Of a stretch of DNA of 64,000 nucleotides, positions 13,835 to 25,659 are shown piece after piece; position 1 is the stretch's first letter, and each line of letters starts with the position of its first letter. Source of the DNA: Manduca sexta (Eukaryota > Arthropoda > Insecta > Lepidoptera > Sphingidae); NCBI RefSeq assembly GCF_014839805.1, contig NC_051142.1, positions 20,182,589 through 20,246,588 on the forward strand, written 5' to 3'. The translations under genes were made by a program, and so were the position numbers. The notes under the pieces were generated by a model that worked only from the letters and a program-made list of their open reading frames with translations, did no database searches and was not told the origin of the DNA.

Positions 13835-14135
13835 ATTCAGTTTTACTGGTGGTAGATCTCATATGTAGGAGTCCGCCTGGGTAGGTACCACGTCTACGTC
13901 TATTGCTGCCGCCAAGCAGCAGTGTATAGTCAGTGTTGCGATCCGGTTTGAAGGACATTGTAGCCATTGTAACTACTGGACATAATAAAACGTTATATCT
14001 CATATCTAAGGATGGCAAACACATTGGAATTGATGGTTGGATGGTATTTCTACTATTTATGGGCAGTTGTATCGCTTACCATCAGGTAAACGGCAAGCTG
14101 GTCTCGTCATTCAAAGCAATAAAAAAGTTTATCTA
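13835..14135 (+). repeat. Dispersed repeat D copy
   Basis: GCCGCCAAGCAGCAGTGTAT, CGGTTTGAAGGACATTGTAG, ACTGGACATAATAAAACG and CTTACCATCAGGTAAACGG match the copy at 44965 along its length. Confidence 0.8.
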
Positions 14136-15009
14136 TGGATTTAGTTTGAAACACATCCCACGTTAATTTAGTCACCGATTTTCTATTTATCACAAAATTC
14201 ATAACATAAAGCCCAGAGGCCTACAAAGGAACGTAATTTCATTTAATTTTATCCGTGGTGCTTTATAACTAGCTTATCTAGTTGTAAACGTCCCTATCCT
14301 TGAGGTTAAATCGCCTCCTTACATCATGATTTTGTCACCCGCATTGCTCTGGAGGGAAGTGGACAATTAATATTTCCAACTCCTCCCTATTTTTCTATTT
14401 GATTAATTTCGTTGCGGGATAATGACATATTAGTTTTCCCTGAGACTCGCCGAGCTTCACTGCTCGGTGTCACAAAATGCGTGCCACTGCTGATCCTGGC
14501 TTACAGGAGTTGTAGTGGTGGGTGTGAGGGCGGGAAAGTCTCTAGGAAAAGGAACGTAATACAGATAACATTACCAGCATTATTCCAGAAAAAACCCCCT
14601 TAACTAAATTAAGACCTTAATCGTATCATTATAAGATTCAAATTACTAAGAACCCTCTGAGAATTCCCGACTAAAGTTAGGTGTAATGTCGGCTTTTATA
14701 AACAAAACGTTTTGTTAATTTCATGTTTATCATAACATTATCTTCAGCTACCTACTTAATTTATTTACGACCATTTTAAGTTGATCTCTGGTGCGTATTA
14801 GGAAATAATCAAATTCTTAAACAATTTTCATTAGCTTAAGAGCAGCCAATGAGCCATTTGATCGTCTGAGAGTAAGTGGCCATCGCCTTCCATGACCCCC
14901 AATAATTCTAGACGAAAAGAGTGAGTGCAACTAAACATAAGACTGAGGAATTTCTACGATTTTTTGCAATATCAAAAAACCAATTCCAAAAATGACTTCA
15001 CTGTTATAA

Positions 15010-15360
15010 TGATTTCTTAAGTTTACGCGAATGTTAGACATTTAAATTAAACTATTTTACGATTTTTTTCACGGTTTTAATATTTTACTTTTCTCCCGAC
15101 GTTTCGAAGACTTTACAGCCTTCATGGTCACGGGGGGGACTGAGGTGTTGTTCATCCGCAAAGTCAGAGTTACAATATCTACCTAAATGTTATAAATAAA
15201 CATCTTTTTAAATTTTTTTAGCTGTTGGTGGTGGTCCGATAGACAGTTATACTATCCTGAGTTAAATATATTCATTACCAGGCTCTATATTGTTCTGATA
15301 TATTCATTTTATTCTAGAAAAAGAGACCAGTTGGAACCCTGTGCAAAGCTACCAGTATAG
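15010..15360 (+). repeat. Family E copy
   Basis: GATTTCTTAAGTTTACGCGA, ATGTTAGACATT, CTCCCGACGTTTCGAAGACT and TTCATGGTCACGGGGGGGAC follow the element at 45997. The right inverted repeat is not recognisable. Confidence 0.75.
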
Positions 15361-15634
15361 TTACATAAAAATGCCTTTAGAACAAAACATATCCATTTGC
15401 ACAAATACAGCTTCGGGGCTTTTTATTTCTCCGACAGAGCTTAATGAAAAGCACACAGCGCTGAAAGCTCTGATACTGAAAATATAAACCTCAAAGGCGA
15501 TTTGCAATATGTTTGTTTTTAGAAATTAAATTTTTGTTTTGGTGTTTTAGATGTTTATATGCCTCAAATTTTCTAATAATATTACTGCATTATGCAATAA
15601 AAATAGTAATATAAGTTAACTTATGGGCTATCTT

Positions 15635-15905
15635 CTATTATATAAAAATAAATTTCTATTTCGCTTGGTCATCGCATCATGCGTGAACGGGTGGAACAAT
15701 TTTGATTATTCTTTTTTTGATGTGTTAATTATTGTCAGGAGAAGGTTCTTATGAAAGAAAAACTTCAAAAAATTGCGCGGGAAATTGGAAAATTTAAGCA
15801 AACTTAACGAAAATTTTAATTTTATATAACTGTCAGCGATTGACAGAATGCGCGCCGCAAATTCATAGTTAAGACGGGACAACGTCTGTCGGGTCAACTA
15901 GTCGT
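15635..15905 (-). repeat. Reversed copy of the ATATATAGAT-tailed repeat
   Basis: TCATGCGTGAACGGGTGGAA, TTGTCAGGAGAAGGTTCTTA and AGTTAAGACGGGACAACGTC are the reverse complement of 44578-44812, with the tail at the left. Open frames across it are incidental. Confidence 0.6.
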
Positions 15906-17337
15906 ATAGTAAGTCTTGTTGTATGCGAGTGGCGTCATACGCAATAATTTTTTTAACACATGAAAATTCATTTACGGATTTCTAATGGACTCACCGGTCT
16001 AAGCCTTCCCATCAACTACAACCCCGCCATACTACTCTCTCTCCGTTATTCCGAAAGTCGCGGGGTGCGCATGTGCATGCACTCACAACCATATGCAAAA
16101 GCTAGTTTTAACTATTAATCCGAGTGCACGACGGTAACAATCGCGTGAGCTAATGGGAGGGACTAATTAGGGCGTAAAATCGGAGATACGAGTCGATTGA
16201 CCCCTCCGCAGTACGCGTGTCAATAAAGAGGTCAACTTATATTGGTCATGCAGGATCACGAGGAAAGATATACTCACAGTTCCGATGTAAAAATAAATCA
16301 AAATACACAATCAAAAGATTCAATCCGTATTTGGTTTTATTCAAATTAAAAATAGGAGCATATTCGTCGGATGGTGACGTCATACCTTTAACTGCACATG
16401 AACTATAATTTACATGATATTACAAAGTCAACATCTTATGTCCAGTTATTACACTGACCACAGCATCCTCCAAGCCAATATTTACTTAATTATATTTAAT
16501 TTGGAATTAATAATAAGTTTCAATATCGTTCAATAGAATATCTCGCACAAGTAAACATGACATAGACTAAACAAAAACATACTTCACTATCTCAGAACAA
16601 GATGCTTGTCATTGTTCTGAGTTCACTATACATTTCATAGTCTGTTTTCTTTTCCCACGTTAAATTACGTCATACGCATTTAGAGAGAGCTCCGAGCAGT
16701 TTTCAGCCTAAATTTCGGTCTAAAATAGTGCTTACAAAGGCTAGCTCAAAGCGAGCCTGTCCAATATTTGTTTAGTGTAAGTCAATGGTTCTCAATTCGG
16801 AATGAAACTTTTTCATACAATTTAAATATACATAAAACCTTTTTCCTTTATCAGGTAAAAGAGAGGTCTAACATCTACTATTTGCTAGCTATGTTAAATT
16901 CCTTGGAATAGGTGGGTAGAAAATCCCAATATAGGGGCCTTATACGAGATGATTTTTGAACAATCGTTAACGCTAACATAGCCCTAGAAAAATGTATAGA
17001 AATGGCATGGCCTAGCGATAAATCTATTGCCTTACAATTGTAAAAATGCATCTTGTCTATTGCCCCAATTGTTCGAACGCTAGACCTCAGTACAGCAAAA
17101 CCGCATACGCAATATATGCCACCATGGCAATCAAATGTTGAGAACCACCAACAAACAAAGAGGTATTGTGCTACCGTGACAAGAGTTTGACGGCTTTGTT
17201 GCCGTTACACTTCAAAGCTGTCCCTCATGGGGTAAACACGAATGTAAATAAGGTAAGCGGATTATACTACACTATTTCAAATATAGTTCTACATTAAATG
17301 GAGCGTATTTTGTACCTTATACCTCAAAGATAGACTT
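15906..17337. other. Non-coding stretch with a G+C-richer patch
   Basis: The segment 15985-16235 is richer in CpG than its surroundings (GTCGCGGGGTGCGCATGTGC). It might be a 5' UTR or promoter, for instance of Syt7, but no frame or splice donor can be tied to it. The rest is AT-rich without recognised content. Confidence 0.35.
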
Positions 17338-17443
17338 GCATGGGACTTGCTTCTATCATGGGATGGAATACACATGCCGAAAAGTTGGTTCACTAGCTAC
17401 GTCTCTACTTACCTCTTCGGGGATAGAAGCCATGAGTGTGTGA
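17338..17443 (+). repeat. SINE family 1 fragment, opposite orientation
   Basis: ATCATGGGATGGAATACACA followed by CTCTTCGGGGATAGAAGCC is the reverse complement of the body of family 1. No head or tail is left. Confidence 0.6.
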
Positions 17444-17519
17444 TACCACAAAAAATCTGATGAAAAAAGACCACCGTACAGCAAGTAAAATAAGTCATAT
17501 AAATGGCCACCGTGTGTCT

Positions 17520-17640
17520 CATTCCAGGTTCATGTGTATATCTGGTTTTAAACAGGCCAGAACAGAAAAAAAGTGGCAAGGAACCATTAGTTAAGCCTCT
17601 ACTTCACGTACTATCTGGTGAAGTGGAGTCAATTTGCTTT
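17520..17640 (+). repeat. Dispersed repeat C fragment
   Basis: GTGTATATCTGGTTTTAAAC, AGGCCAGAACAG and TGGTGAAGTGGAGTCA match repeat C in worn form. A similar scrap (CCCACTGCGCCTGATG, GAAGTGGAGTC) lies at 18188-18222. Confidence 0.5.
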
Positions 17641-19785
17641 ATAAAAAGAGAGACTATTTTCTGATTTGTGCCTTTTGAACTAGTCATAAATGAACCTTAC
17701 ATAATAAATAAACAAATATCATTTGATCGCAAACCACAGCGGTCAATGCTCCCACAATCAATATTTATATAGGTTGACAACAATCACGCGATATTAAATA
17801 ATAACCAAAGCGTGTTTGCGGAATTGAAACCACGCATAATAAACAACGGCTTTTTTATTTCCACTGAAAACCACGTATCAATATTTGATAGAATCCCGCG
17901 GTATAAATATTCGCTGAAATAGAATCAGTATTGTGTCAGCGAATGACACTGATTCATTTAAAGAGCAGATCATTCTTCTCTCATCACCGTCATCACCATT
18001 AGCCTATGTTATTTATAACTCTCAAAGATTTTTAGACAACTACATACATTCAGAGAATTTAGACGTATTTTTCAGGTCCCTTTCTCCTTTTCCAAGTTTT
18101 CTTTTAAGACTATTGAAAGATGTTTCTGGAATTATAGAAGTTAAGGGGTGATAGACACTTGAGATCAACCGACCAACTTTTTAATATCCCACTGCGCCTG
18201 ATGTGCGATGAAGTGGAGTCTAATAAGAAAAACAAGCAATGTACGTTGTATCTCTTAATGGTCATTCGAGATAGACCGGGCTACCTAATTGCTTCTTCAT
18301 GGTAACCGTCGAAGCCATAAAAAGGGTTTGTTTTACTAACCTTACGAAAGGATATTTTCCAATTTTTTATTTCGTAAATTGTTCCATATATAACAACAAA
18401 TAATACGGTAAGGAAGTCCTTCTGTGAAAACTGCATAAAAATTAACAAAGAAATTAGGCAGTTGATGTTTCAAATATTTGCAATGTGCAGGAATGGGCGC
18501 GTAGTGGACTCTATATCTATCTTTCGCACGCATACTAATTCTCAATAACGTCACGTGCGTGTATTGCATCTTTTTTCCCACTTCTGGACACTAACACCAT
18601 CTAGCAAAATTCAAAGACATGTACCTTGATTTTTTAACGAATAAAATTTTAATCTTTGTGTTCGAATTTATATAAAGTAAGTTTTTAATAATCATAAGAA
18701 ACATAAATGAGTCATTAAATTTGGATTATCAGTATAATGAATCTGTATAAGGACAAGTTTCATCCACCTTTACGTAAGGTACAGCTAAATAACTAGGGGT
18801 ACCCATATCCATACATTCTATAAAGTACTTAGGAGTTACGCGTAACCTTTTTGTTTAATTAGCTCCTTTACCTTTCAAACACCGGTGTAATAAGTTGTTA
18901 CATGTACCTACGGTTCTTTTAGTAAATTCCGTACTCACGGAGCGCCTTCTCGGGTCATCTAAAACTTATTATTAGGTAAAGGCGTAAATTATTTAAAGCA
19001 AATTTTTTTATCATATAAAATATAATTATATACATAATTTTAATTTAATTTATAATACTAAAGCTTTCTTAATGAGTATTTTGCGTAATTTTAGAATTCT
19101 TCATTTTATAGCAAAAAAGAAAGATATTTTAAACATATAAAAGTAAAAAAAAAACACTGAATTATAACCGTAATTGGCTAAAAATTTATATAGCGCAGTG
19201 TTAATAGCTGGTATCGATTTTGTAATGGTAGAACAACTGTGTGGCCCATAGTATATTTTTTCTGTAAGTGTGTAGACATTCCGCACTAGCTACGCAATGG
19301 TTTTATATCTCTCATACTTTTTCTCTGTATTTACTTAACAGCAGGATGAAAAAGCTCAATCAATTCTTTGTCTTATGTTTTTAATAATAAAAGTAGGATT
19401 TGCGCAGTCAGAATTTGTGTCGGAATTTTCGCAGTAAGATTTTGGGTGTTAATATGTTCCCCCGATTTATAAACAGCCAAAATTTAATTAGAATTCCTTA
19501 ACAATAATCTTAATAATATTTTGTTAAATTAATTAATATCATAATAAAACCCTTTGGAGCCGATTTAATTAAATTATTTTAGGTGTAAAAGCGTTTGTTT
19601 ATATGAAAATATGAACTAAACTTTCATTATTAACGTAATTAGAATTTATTTAGTTAATTTCGTATTATTTAATATACTCAAGTTAGTAAATGATAACATA
19701 CTAAGGTTGAGAGATCGATAATGTTTTGAATACTATTACAAGACCTCTTAGAACGTGCTAAAAACATGACACGAGAGTTTGATGA

Positions 19786-19865
19786 CACGTGACGTTTCTT
19801 CGTGATTGGTCGGGAGAATATCACGTGACTCACACGTCGACTTCTTGACCAATCACAGTTAAACG
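19786..19865. promoter_or_regulatory. Palindromic block with two E-boxes and inverted CCAAT boxes
   Basis: CACGTG occurs at 19786-19791 and 19822-19827. GTGATTGGTC (19802-19811) and GACCAATCAC (19847-19856) are a perfect 10-bp inverted pair containing CCAAT boxes, extended by CGTTT/AAACG. It could bind bHLH and NF-Y type factors or be the ends of a small inverted-repeat element. Confidence 0.35.
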
Positions 19866-20246
19866 GCACGAAACTTCATCTTGTTTGTAATGCCACATTA
19901 TAGGGAGGAGAAGTTATTGTTTTTAAATCCAAAGATATTTTATTTGTCTATACTTGAATTGTCTATGCCTGGAAAATTTGAATGCTATGAGCATAGAGTT
20001 TATGACAAAATAAAATATAAGTCGCTGTCTATGCCTTATCTCCTCCGAGTTAAAGACGTAAGAGCAATGTATATAAAATAGGATACTGAAACTACTTTGA
20101 TTAAAATAAAAAGAAATTCCATCAACTACAGAAATATTTCACCAACTAACCGACTAGTACGACTGTCAAAGACCACTTGCCCCGGTCGGTCAAGCAAATA
20201 TATAGCAAGAAATGTCACAGATATCCCCACGAAAATATTTTTATCC

Positions 20247-20440
20247 GAACAATAATCATTAAATATAGAAATTAAACTACTTTTCGGATTCTGCCGCAGT
20301 TTTTTATATTTTAGTTTTCTCCCGAGGTTTCAAAGACTGCAGCCTCATGGTCACGGTGGGGACTGAGGTGTTGTTCAATAAGTTAATTTCAATGTCTAAC
20401 ATTCGCGTTAACATAAGAAATCATCATTAAATATAGTTCA
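20247..20440 (+). repeat. Short family E derivative with both inverted ends
   Basis: The left end has GAAATTAAACTACTTTTCGG. The body is CTCCCGAGGTTTCAAAGACT. The right end reads AATTTCAATGTCTAACATTC then GCGTTAACATAAGAAATCAT, the inverted outer terminus. This shows that the family's full termini include GATTTCTTATGTTAACGCG. Internally deleted relative to 45997-46399. Confidence 0.75.
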
Positions 20441-20524
20441 CAAACCTTGATGGTCATAAGTATAGACTAAGATGCTTCTAGTGCTTCCACTCTTGGTTTT
20501 ATTTATATCCTTTGCGGAATAATG

Positions 20525-20832
20525 ATACCAGCCCAGTATTACACTGTTTATCAGCAGTACATTATGCTCAAGCGCTGACCTCTTCTTATAAGGGGATATA
20601 GGCCTCAATCGGCCACGCTGACCTATTGCGGGTAGACTTCACATACAATCGAAATACTTATGGAGAATATTAGCATATGTAGATCCTCACTATGTTTTCC
20701 TCGCCGTTAAAGCCAAAGATAATTGCTAAACAATAAACCAAGTAATAAGTAATAACAAATTGTAATCCTATGAAACTCACGTACAGGAAATCGAACCTCC
20801 TCACAGACGAGTTACGCTTCCATTAAACCAAT
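20525..20832 (-). repeat. Old SINE family 2 copy
   Basis: A strongly decayed reverse copy. ATAGGCCTCAATCGGCCACG and the head region around 20785-20830 are still recognisable. Confidence 0.6.
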
Positions 20833-21649
20833 GATTAAAGTTACCGCCACTGTTAAAATTTAACTTCTAAACAAGCAAACTAACCTATTTGACCTGTAGT
20901 AGTTTTAGTTAATTACTTTTGCCGACACAAATTGGGTCTCTTAGTTAAATTGCTATAATAGTGTTGTTTATTTGTCAAACTGCCTTTTGTTTATTGAGTA
21001 GGGAAGGGTAGCTGTTAGGTGCAGGGTTCGATGTATAGCGGGAATAGGTAAAGAGATTCAAGTCTACGAGATTTAATAAAACTTATAGAAACCTTCGTCA
21101 ACTAAAATGGATTTATGTATAATAATTTACGCTGTTAACCTCTTTACGCTTATCTGATTAATTAAAAAAAAACAAAGTTATCAACTGTCAATTCTGTCTT
21201 TATACGATCAGCCACAAAAGTATCTGAACAATTGAAGAAGTCAAAATCGCCCTTATTTTTTTTTTATTCGTATCAATATTCGTTTTTTGTTCAGTAAAAT
21301 AAACTTCATAAGGTTTATTTTAGATGAAGAAAAGAGTATTTCTATTGAAGTTAACGTGTACAAGTGTTTTGAAGTTTTAAATTTGTTTAGCTACTTTTTT
21401 GCTCACTTTACTTAACATAAACATAATATTTAAAGTGTACATACTCACGTTTGCCACGTAATTACACGACAAATGACGTCATGAAATACATTACACATAA
21501 TTGACATTGATTCGAATTTGTTTACATATACAAGGTCGATTCGTGTTGATTAGAATGAAAATCCCTCTAGTGTTTCCACGTGGCCAGCCGTCCGCGGTTA
21601 CTGCGTTTACTTCGAAGGAACATCCAAACATATACACAACCATTATATT

Positions 21650-21930
21650 TTGTAATATAGCTTTTGCTCGCGACTCCACCCGCGTGCAATAGGTTTTCCC
21701 GTAAAAGTCCCGCTTTATATTTTTTCGGGATTAAAAGTAGCTTATAGCATTTAGGAGTAATGTAACTTTTATTAGTGATTTCTTTTTAAATAGAAAGAAG
21801 GAAAGAAATTAATTTTGCAACAAACACAAAGTACATATAAAGAATGTGACAAAAATCCGTTTAGCAGTTCCTGAGATTAAGGTGTTTAAACAAACTCTTC
21901 AGCTCTGTATTAGTAAGTATTGATTAGTTA
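21650..21930 (+). repeat. RTE-like LINE 3' tail next to the gypsy element
   Basis: GCTCGCGACTCCACCCGCGT, AAAAGTCCCGCTTTATATTT and ACAAAAATCCGTTTAGCAGT. It ends about 20 bases before the gypsy 5' LTR. Confidence 0.65.
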
Positions 21931-21948
21931 GATAGATAATATAAATAG

Positions 21949-22289
21949 TGTAGCGCGCTCAAGGACATTCGGCGCGAAGCCGAGTCGAATGTACTTGTAG
22001 CGTGCCGCCGTAAGCGCCCGAACAGTCCCGACACCTCCCGAACCCTCGCTCGGCAGTCCCCGCGACCCGCGCCGCACGCGCCGCGATCGCCCGAGCCGCG
22101 GCGCGCTCCGTCGCCGCGGCTCGTCAGTCGGCTCCCGCAGCTACGCAACGCGCGAATACGTTCCGTCCGTTGCATTGTAACAATCGTAGTTTGTATCGTT
22201 AACTGTACTTGCGTTGTATTTCAACATTAAAGTGTTTAGACCTTACTCCCGTTTTTTCCTCATAATATATGCCACCAGACTATATTATA
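21949..22289 (+). repeat. 5' LTR of the gypsy element (341 bp)
   Basis: It begins TGTAGCGCGCTC and ends ACTATATTATA, and is repeated at 26933-27270. The central part is very G+C-rich with CGCG-rich, partly palindromic sequence. It ends in TATA and not the usual CA; the boundary is fixed by where the two copies diverge and by the ATAG duplication. It carries 3 more bases than the 3' copy (one C near 22060 and two bases near 22135). Confidence 0.96.
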
Positions 22290-22307
22290 TTGCGCCCAAC
22301 TAGTGGC
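22290..22307 (+). other. tRNA primer-binding-site-like sequence
   Basis: Immediately after the 5' LTR comes TTGCGCCCAACTAGTGG. The first 11 bases match, with one difference, the start of the tRNA-Lys-type primer site used by many insect gypsy elements (TGGCGCCCAAC). The remainder matches poorly, so the tRNA assignment is tentative. Confidence 0.55.
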
Positions 22308-22431
22308 AACAACCGCGAAACCGAGTGCTAGTGAACGCGGCACGTGTAACGTGAATTTGTGAAACAAGCGTGTTAGGTACCGCGTAGGTACGCCGTGCAT
22401 TTCTTCCCTCTTCATCAAGATCGAAGCAAAC

Positions 22432-24378
22432 ATGCCGCCGACGACACGTTTGAATACAAAGAAAACGGATGGAACGAGTAACGAATCGTCCGACGACGAC
22501 GAGCGACGCCTACCAAGCGACGAGCCGACGCCGTCGGGTTCCACTGCGGTGCCGAACTCCACGCGCCACGACAAGCTAATTGGAATATCAGAGGAACAAC
22601 TAGCGAGACTGATTTCGGGCGTGATATCGAGAGTGGGCACACCATCGTGTAACAGCGACAGGAACGAACCTTCTCCGAGCACACCCGCCGCTAGTTGCGC
22701 CAGCACATCAAGTCCGTCCGGCAACTTTTCCCGGTGCACGGCCCGCTTCAGCGGCGCCGCCCGGAGCGCCGACGAGCTTGAAGCATTTATAGACAGCGTG
22801 GCGGTGTATAAAGAATGTGTGGCAGTCAGCGACCAGCACGCCCTGCGCGGCATCGCCATGCTGCTGACGGGCGAAGCCGCCGTGTGGTGGCGCGGCGTGA
22901 AGGACTCCATCTCGACGTGGGACGAGGCAGTACGTCGTCTGCGTGCTATGTACGGCACGCCTCGCCCGGCCCACAAGATACTCCGTGAAATATTTGCGCG
23001 CGAACAAGGGGATGAACGCACGGATACGTTTATATCGCGAGTGCGCGCTGACCTCGCGCGGTTACCGTATAGCGTCCCCGAAGTTATGCAGTTAGATATT
23101 GTGTACGGGTTGTTAAATCGTAAAATAAGAAAGCGTGTAACACGCGAGTGTGTGTCCGCGGGACTCGACTGCCTACTCGAACGTGCCAGGTATGTAGAGG
23201 AATCGCTGAGCGAGGTGAGTCTTTCCAATTTACCTAAACCTAGTGAAAACATTAAGCCCTCAGTCGGCAATGTTGTTAACCCCATACATAGTAGTTCGAT
23301 TTCGCGTAACGACGACTCCCCCAATAGTGCTAACATGCCCAAGCGTATCCGTCCGCGATGCTCCGCCTGCAGACGTTTCGGACACGTCGCAGAGGAGTGT
23401 AGAACAAAACGTCACGACGCCAAAACGGCCGAAGCGACGTCGGGTTCCGGTAACCGTAGTCCTTTATCTTGTTACGGCTGCGGCCGTGTAGGTACCATAC
23501 GGTCGAGGTGCGAGACGTGCAATAGTAGTACAAAAGGGAAGGACCGTGATAACGTTGAGTTCCATAGTGCCGACATTGATTGTATTGAGCGATCGTGCCC
23601 AACCGTACGCGTCGTGATTGCCGATCGCGCGGGCGTCGCCGTGCTGGATACCGGCGCGACTCGCAGCATCGCAAGTCCCGGCCTCTACAACATACTTGTC
23701 GACAGTGGAGTTAAGTTTGAGGCGACTCACCGTCATGTAACACTCGCCGACGGAAGCCAGCGGATGCGAGAAGTACTCATTGGCGAAACATTAGTTGTTT
23801 TGGGTGGACGGGCCATCCCCACATCCTTTATAGTGTTACCAGGGGCGAATAATAGGACCTTACTAGGCAGAGATTTTATTCTACAGGCCGATATCACCCT
23901 CGACTTACCACAGGGCGTCTGGAATTTCGCCGACTCCCCTGAGCAGAAGAATCAGTTCGTGGACTATCGAGAAGATGACTCACCGCTAGGTAACCCCGCT
24001 GAGCTGATGCACGTCGACGACGTAGACCTCGCGCTTCGCGAAGATGAAGGTCGTGCGTTGACGCCGGCACAGAAGGTGGAACTCAACCGAATGATCGCAT
24101 CGAAGATAAATCGCTTCTCACTCGAGGGGCCGCCGACGAGTTACGCTACTCACCGAATTAGAGTCTGCGACGATCAAGAGCCTATCGCCTCGCCACCCTA
24201 CCGTCTCTCTCAAGGCAAAAAGGAGATCCTGCACAAGGAGCTGCAGAAGTTGCTTCAGGCCGACGTGATAGAAGAATGCGAATCGCCCTGGGCCGCGAAT
24301 GTGGTCCTCGTTACCCAAGAATGGGGGCACCCGGCTTTGCGTGGACTATCGCAAGCTGAACGCGGTGACCGAACCTGA
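22432..24378 (+). CDS. gypsy gag-protease and start of reverse transcriptase
   Basis: This frame of 648 codons starts 142 bases inside the element. Residues 1-100 are Ser/Thr-rich and charged. Residues 105-250 resemble the retrotransposon gag domain (GEAAVWWRGVKDSISTWDEA). A zinc knuckle lies at residues 310-323 (CSACRRFGHVAEEC). A second Cys-rich motif starts at residue 347 (CYGCGRVGTIRSRC), where the knuckle His is Thr. The protease active site DTGA is at 406-409. The reverse transcriptase begins near residue 590 (LQKLLQADVIEECESPWAAN). Gag and protease share one frame. After codon 628 an extra C in ACCCAAG (about 24315) throws the frame off; the last 20 or so residues are out of frame. Confidence 0.9.
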   Translation: MPPTTRLNTKKTDGTSNESSDDDERRLPSDEPTPSGSTAVPNSTRHDKLIGISEEQLARLISGVISRVGTPSCNSDRNEPSPSTPAASCASTSSPSGNFSRCTARFSGAARSADELEAFIDSVAVYKECVAVSDQHALRGIAMLLTGEAAVWWRGVKDSISTWDEAVRRLRAMYGTPRPAHKILREIFAREQGDERTDTFISRVRADLARLPYSVPEVMQLDIVYGLLNRKIRKRVTRECVSAGLDCLLERARYVEESLSEVSLSNLPKPSENIKPSVGNVVNPIHSSSISRNDDSPNSANMPKRIRPRCSACRRFGHVAEECRTKRHDAKTAEATSGSGNRSPLSCYGCGRVGTIRSRCETCNSSTKGKDRDNVEFHSADIDCIERSCPTVRVVIADRAGVAVLDTGATRSIASPGLYNILVDSGVKFEATHRHVTLADGSQRMREVLIGETLVVLGGRAIPTSFIVLPGANNRTLLGRDFILQADITLDLPQGVWNFADSPEQKNQFVDYREDDSPLGNPAELMHVDDVDLALREDEGRALTPAQKVELNRMIASKINRFSLEGPPTSYATHRIRVCDDQEPIASPPYRLSQGKKEILHKELQKLLQADVIEECESPWAANVVLVTQEWGHPALRGLSQAERGDRT

Positions 24379-25200
24379 TCGGTACCCGCTACCCAGGATA
24401 GAAGACGTTCTCCACGCCGCCAAGACCACCAGCTTCATGACTACGCTCGACCTGCAATCGGGTTACTTCCAGGTCAGCGTCGCCGAGGCTGATAGGGACA
24501 AAACTGCTTTCGTGACTCCATCTGGGACGTTTCGTTTCAAGAGGATGCCCATGGGACTCAGGAATTCAGGTGCCACGTTTCAAAGGTTAATCGACAGGTT
24601 CAAGGCCAACCTGACCGTCAGAGAAAAGACATCGGGAAGAGCTGGAGCTACTGGAGCACCTGACGAACTTCAGACTAGCAGATCCGTCACCATATTGGCT
24701 TATCTCGACGACTTGATCATCTTGTCTTCGACATTCGAGCAACACCTGGAAGACCTGGAAGCTGTGTTCGAAAGGTTAGCTGTGTTTGACCTAAGAGTCA
24801 ATCGCAAAAAGAGTTGCTTTGCGTGCGACTCTGTAAAGTTCCTGGGACACGTCATCGTCCCTGGTGGACTTCAAGTGGATCCAGAGAAGACTTCGGCAAT
24901 AACGAAGATGTTACCGCCGAATAATATCAAGCAACTGAAAAGCTTTGTAGCTATGACGAGCTGGTTTCGACGCTTCGTGCCCAATTTCGCATCGGTAGCG
25001 AAACCACTTACCGACCTCCTAAAGAAGAATGCAGAGTGGGTGTGGCGCGAAGGCCAACAAGCTGCTTTCCAACACATCAAGCAGTTACTTGCGACGGCCC
25101 CTATATTGAGGCAAGCAGACGAAACAGCACCCTTTACTCTAAGCACCGATAGCAGCAGCTACTGCCTCGGAGCAGTATTGATGCAGGGGGGGAGGGGACC
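24315..25200 (+). CDS. gypsy reverse transcriptase and start of RNase H (frame +1)
   Basis: The homologous frame resumes with KNGGTRLCVDYRKLN. It shows fingers and palm motifs (FMTTLDLQSGYFQV, KRMPMGLRNSGATFQRL), the catalytic YLDD at 24701-24712, the KFLGHV region, and the first RNase H block with its Asp (TLSTDSSSYCLGAVLMQ). The frame fails at a run of seven G at about 25186-25192, a place where a one-base error or slippage is likely. No start codon of its own is expected. Confidence 0.9.
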
Positions 25201-25655
25201 GGGAGGAGCGGCCTGTGGAGTACGCCAGTCGCTTGCTGGAACCAGCTGAGCGTAACTATACGACTACCGAACGCGAAGCTTTAGCCGTGGTTTGGGCAGT
25301 TAACAAAGTTCCGAGAGCTACATTGAGGGGATCGCAAGTTATTGTCAAAAGCGACCATCAGCCGCTGCGATGGCTCATGAGCTTAAAGTCACCCAGCGGC
25401 CGTCTAGCGAGATGGGCATTGACACTGCAACCGTACAATTTACAGATACAGTATACGCCGGGCAGGTCAAACGTCATCGCCGACGCACTAAGTCGTCCTG
25501 CCTGTTGCGATGAAGATTCGAAGAGCTGCGAAATGTGTCAGGTGATAATCGACATGCCACAGAGGAGTCCAGCTGATGTTCGAGCAAACCAAATCAAGGA
25601 TCCCGAGCTCCAGAAGATCATCGAAGACATGGAGTCGGATGACGTCGACTTCAGG
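25200..25655 (+). CDS. gypsy RNase H, C-terminal part (third frame)
   Basis: After the G run the homologous frame continues as EERPVEYASRLLEPAERNY. It carries the RNase H motifs TEREALAVVWAV, SDHQPLRWLM and NVIADALSRP, then the linker towards integrase. Homology leaves this frame between about 25640 and 25675, so another frame change separates it from integrase. Confidence 0.88.
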
Positions 25656-25659
25656 GGAG

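Noticed and set aside
14412..14603. 63-codon frame with a G+C-rich middle
   Set aside because: No domain, no splice context; it looks like a repeat fragment, although I could not name the repeat.
21924..22175. Arg/Gly-rich minus-strand frame in the 5' LTR, repeated at 26908-27156
   Set aside because: It is a by-product of CG-rich LTR sequence; it changes frame between the two LTRs because of the 1-base indel.
22260..23342. Minus-strand open frame of 360 codons opposite gag
   Set aside because: It is the antisense shadow of the gag frame in G+C-rich DNA, with no domain wording.
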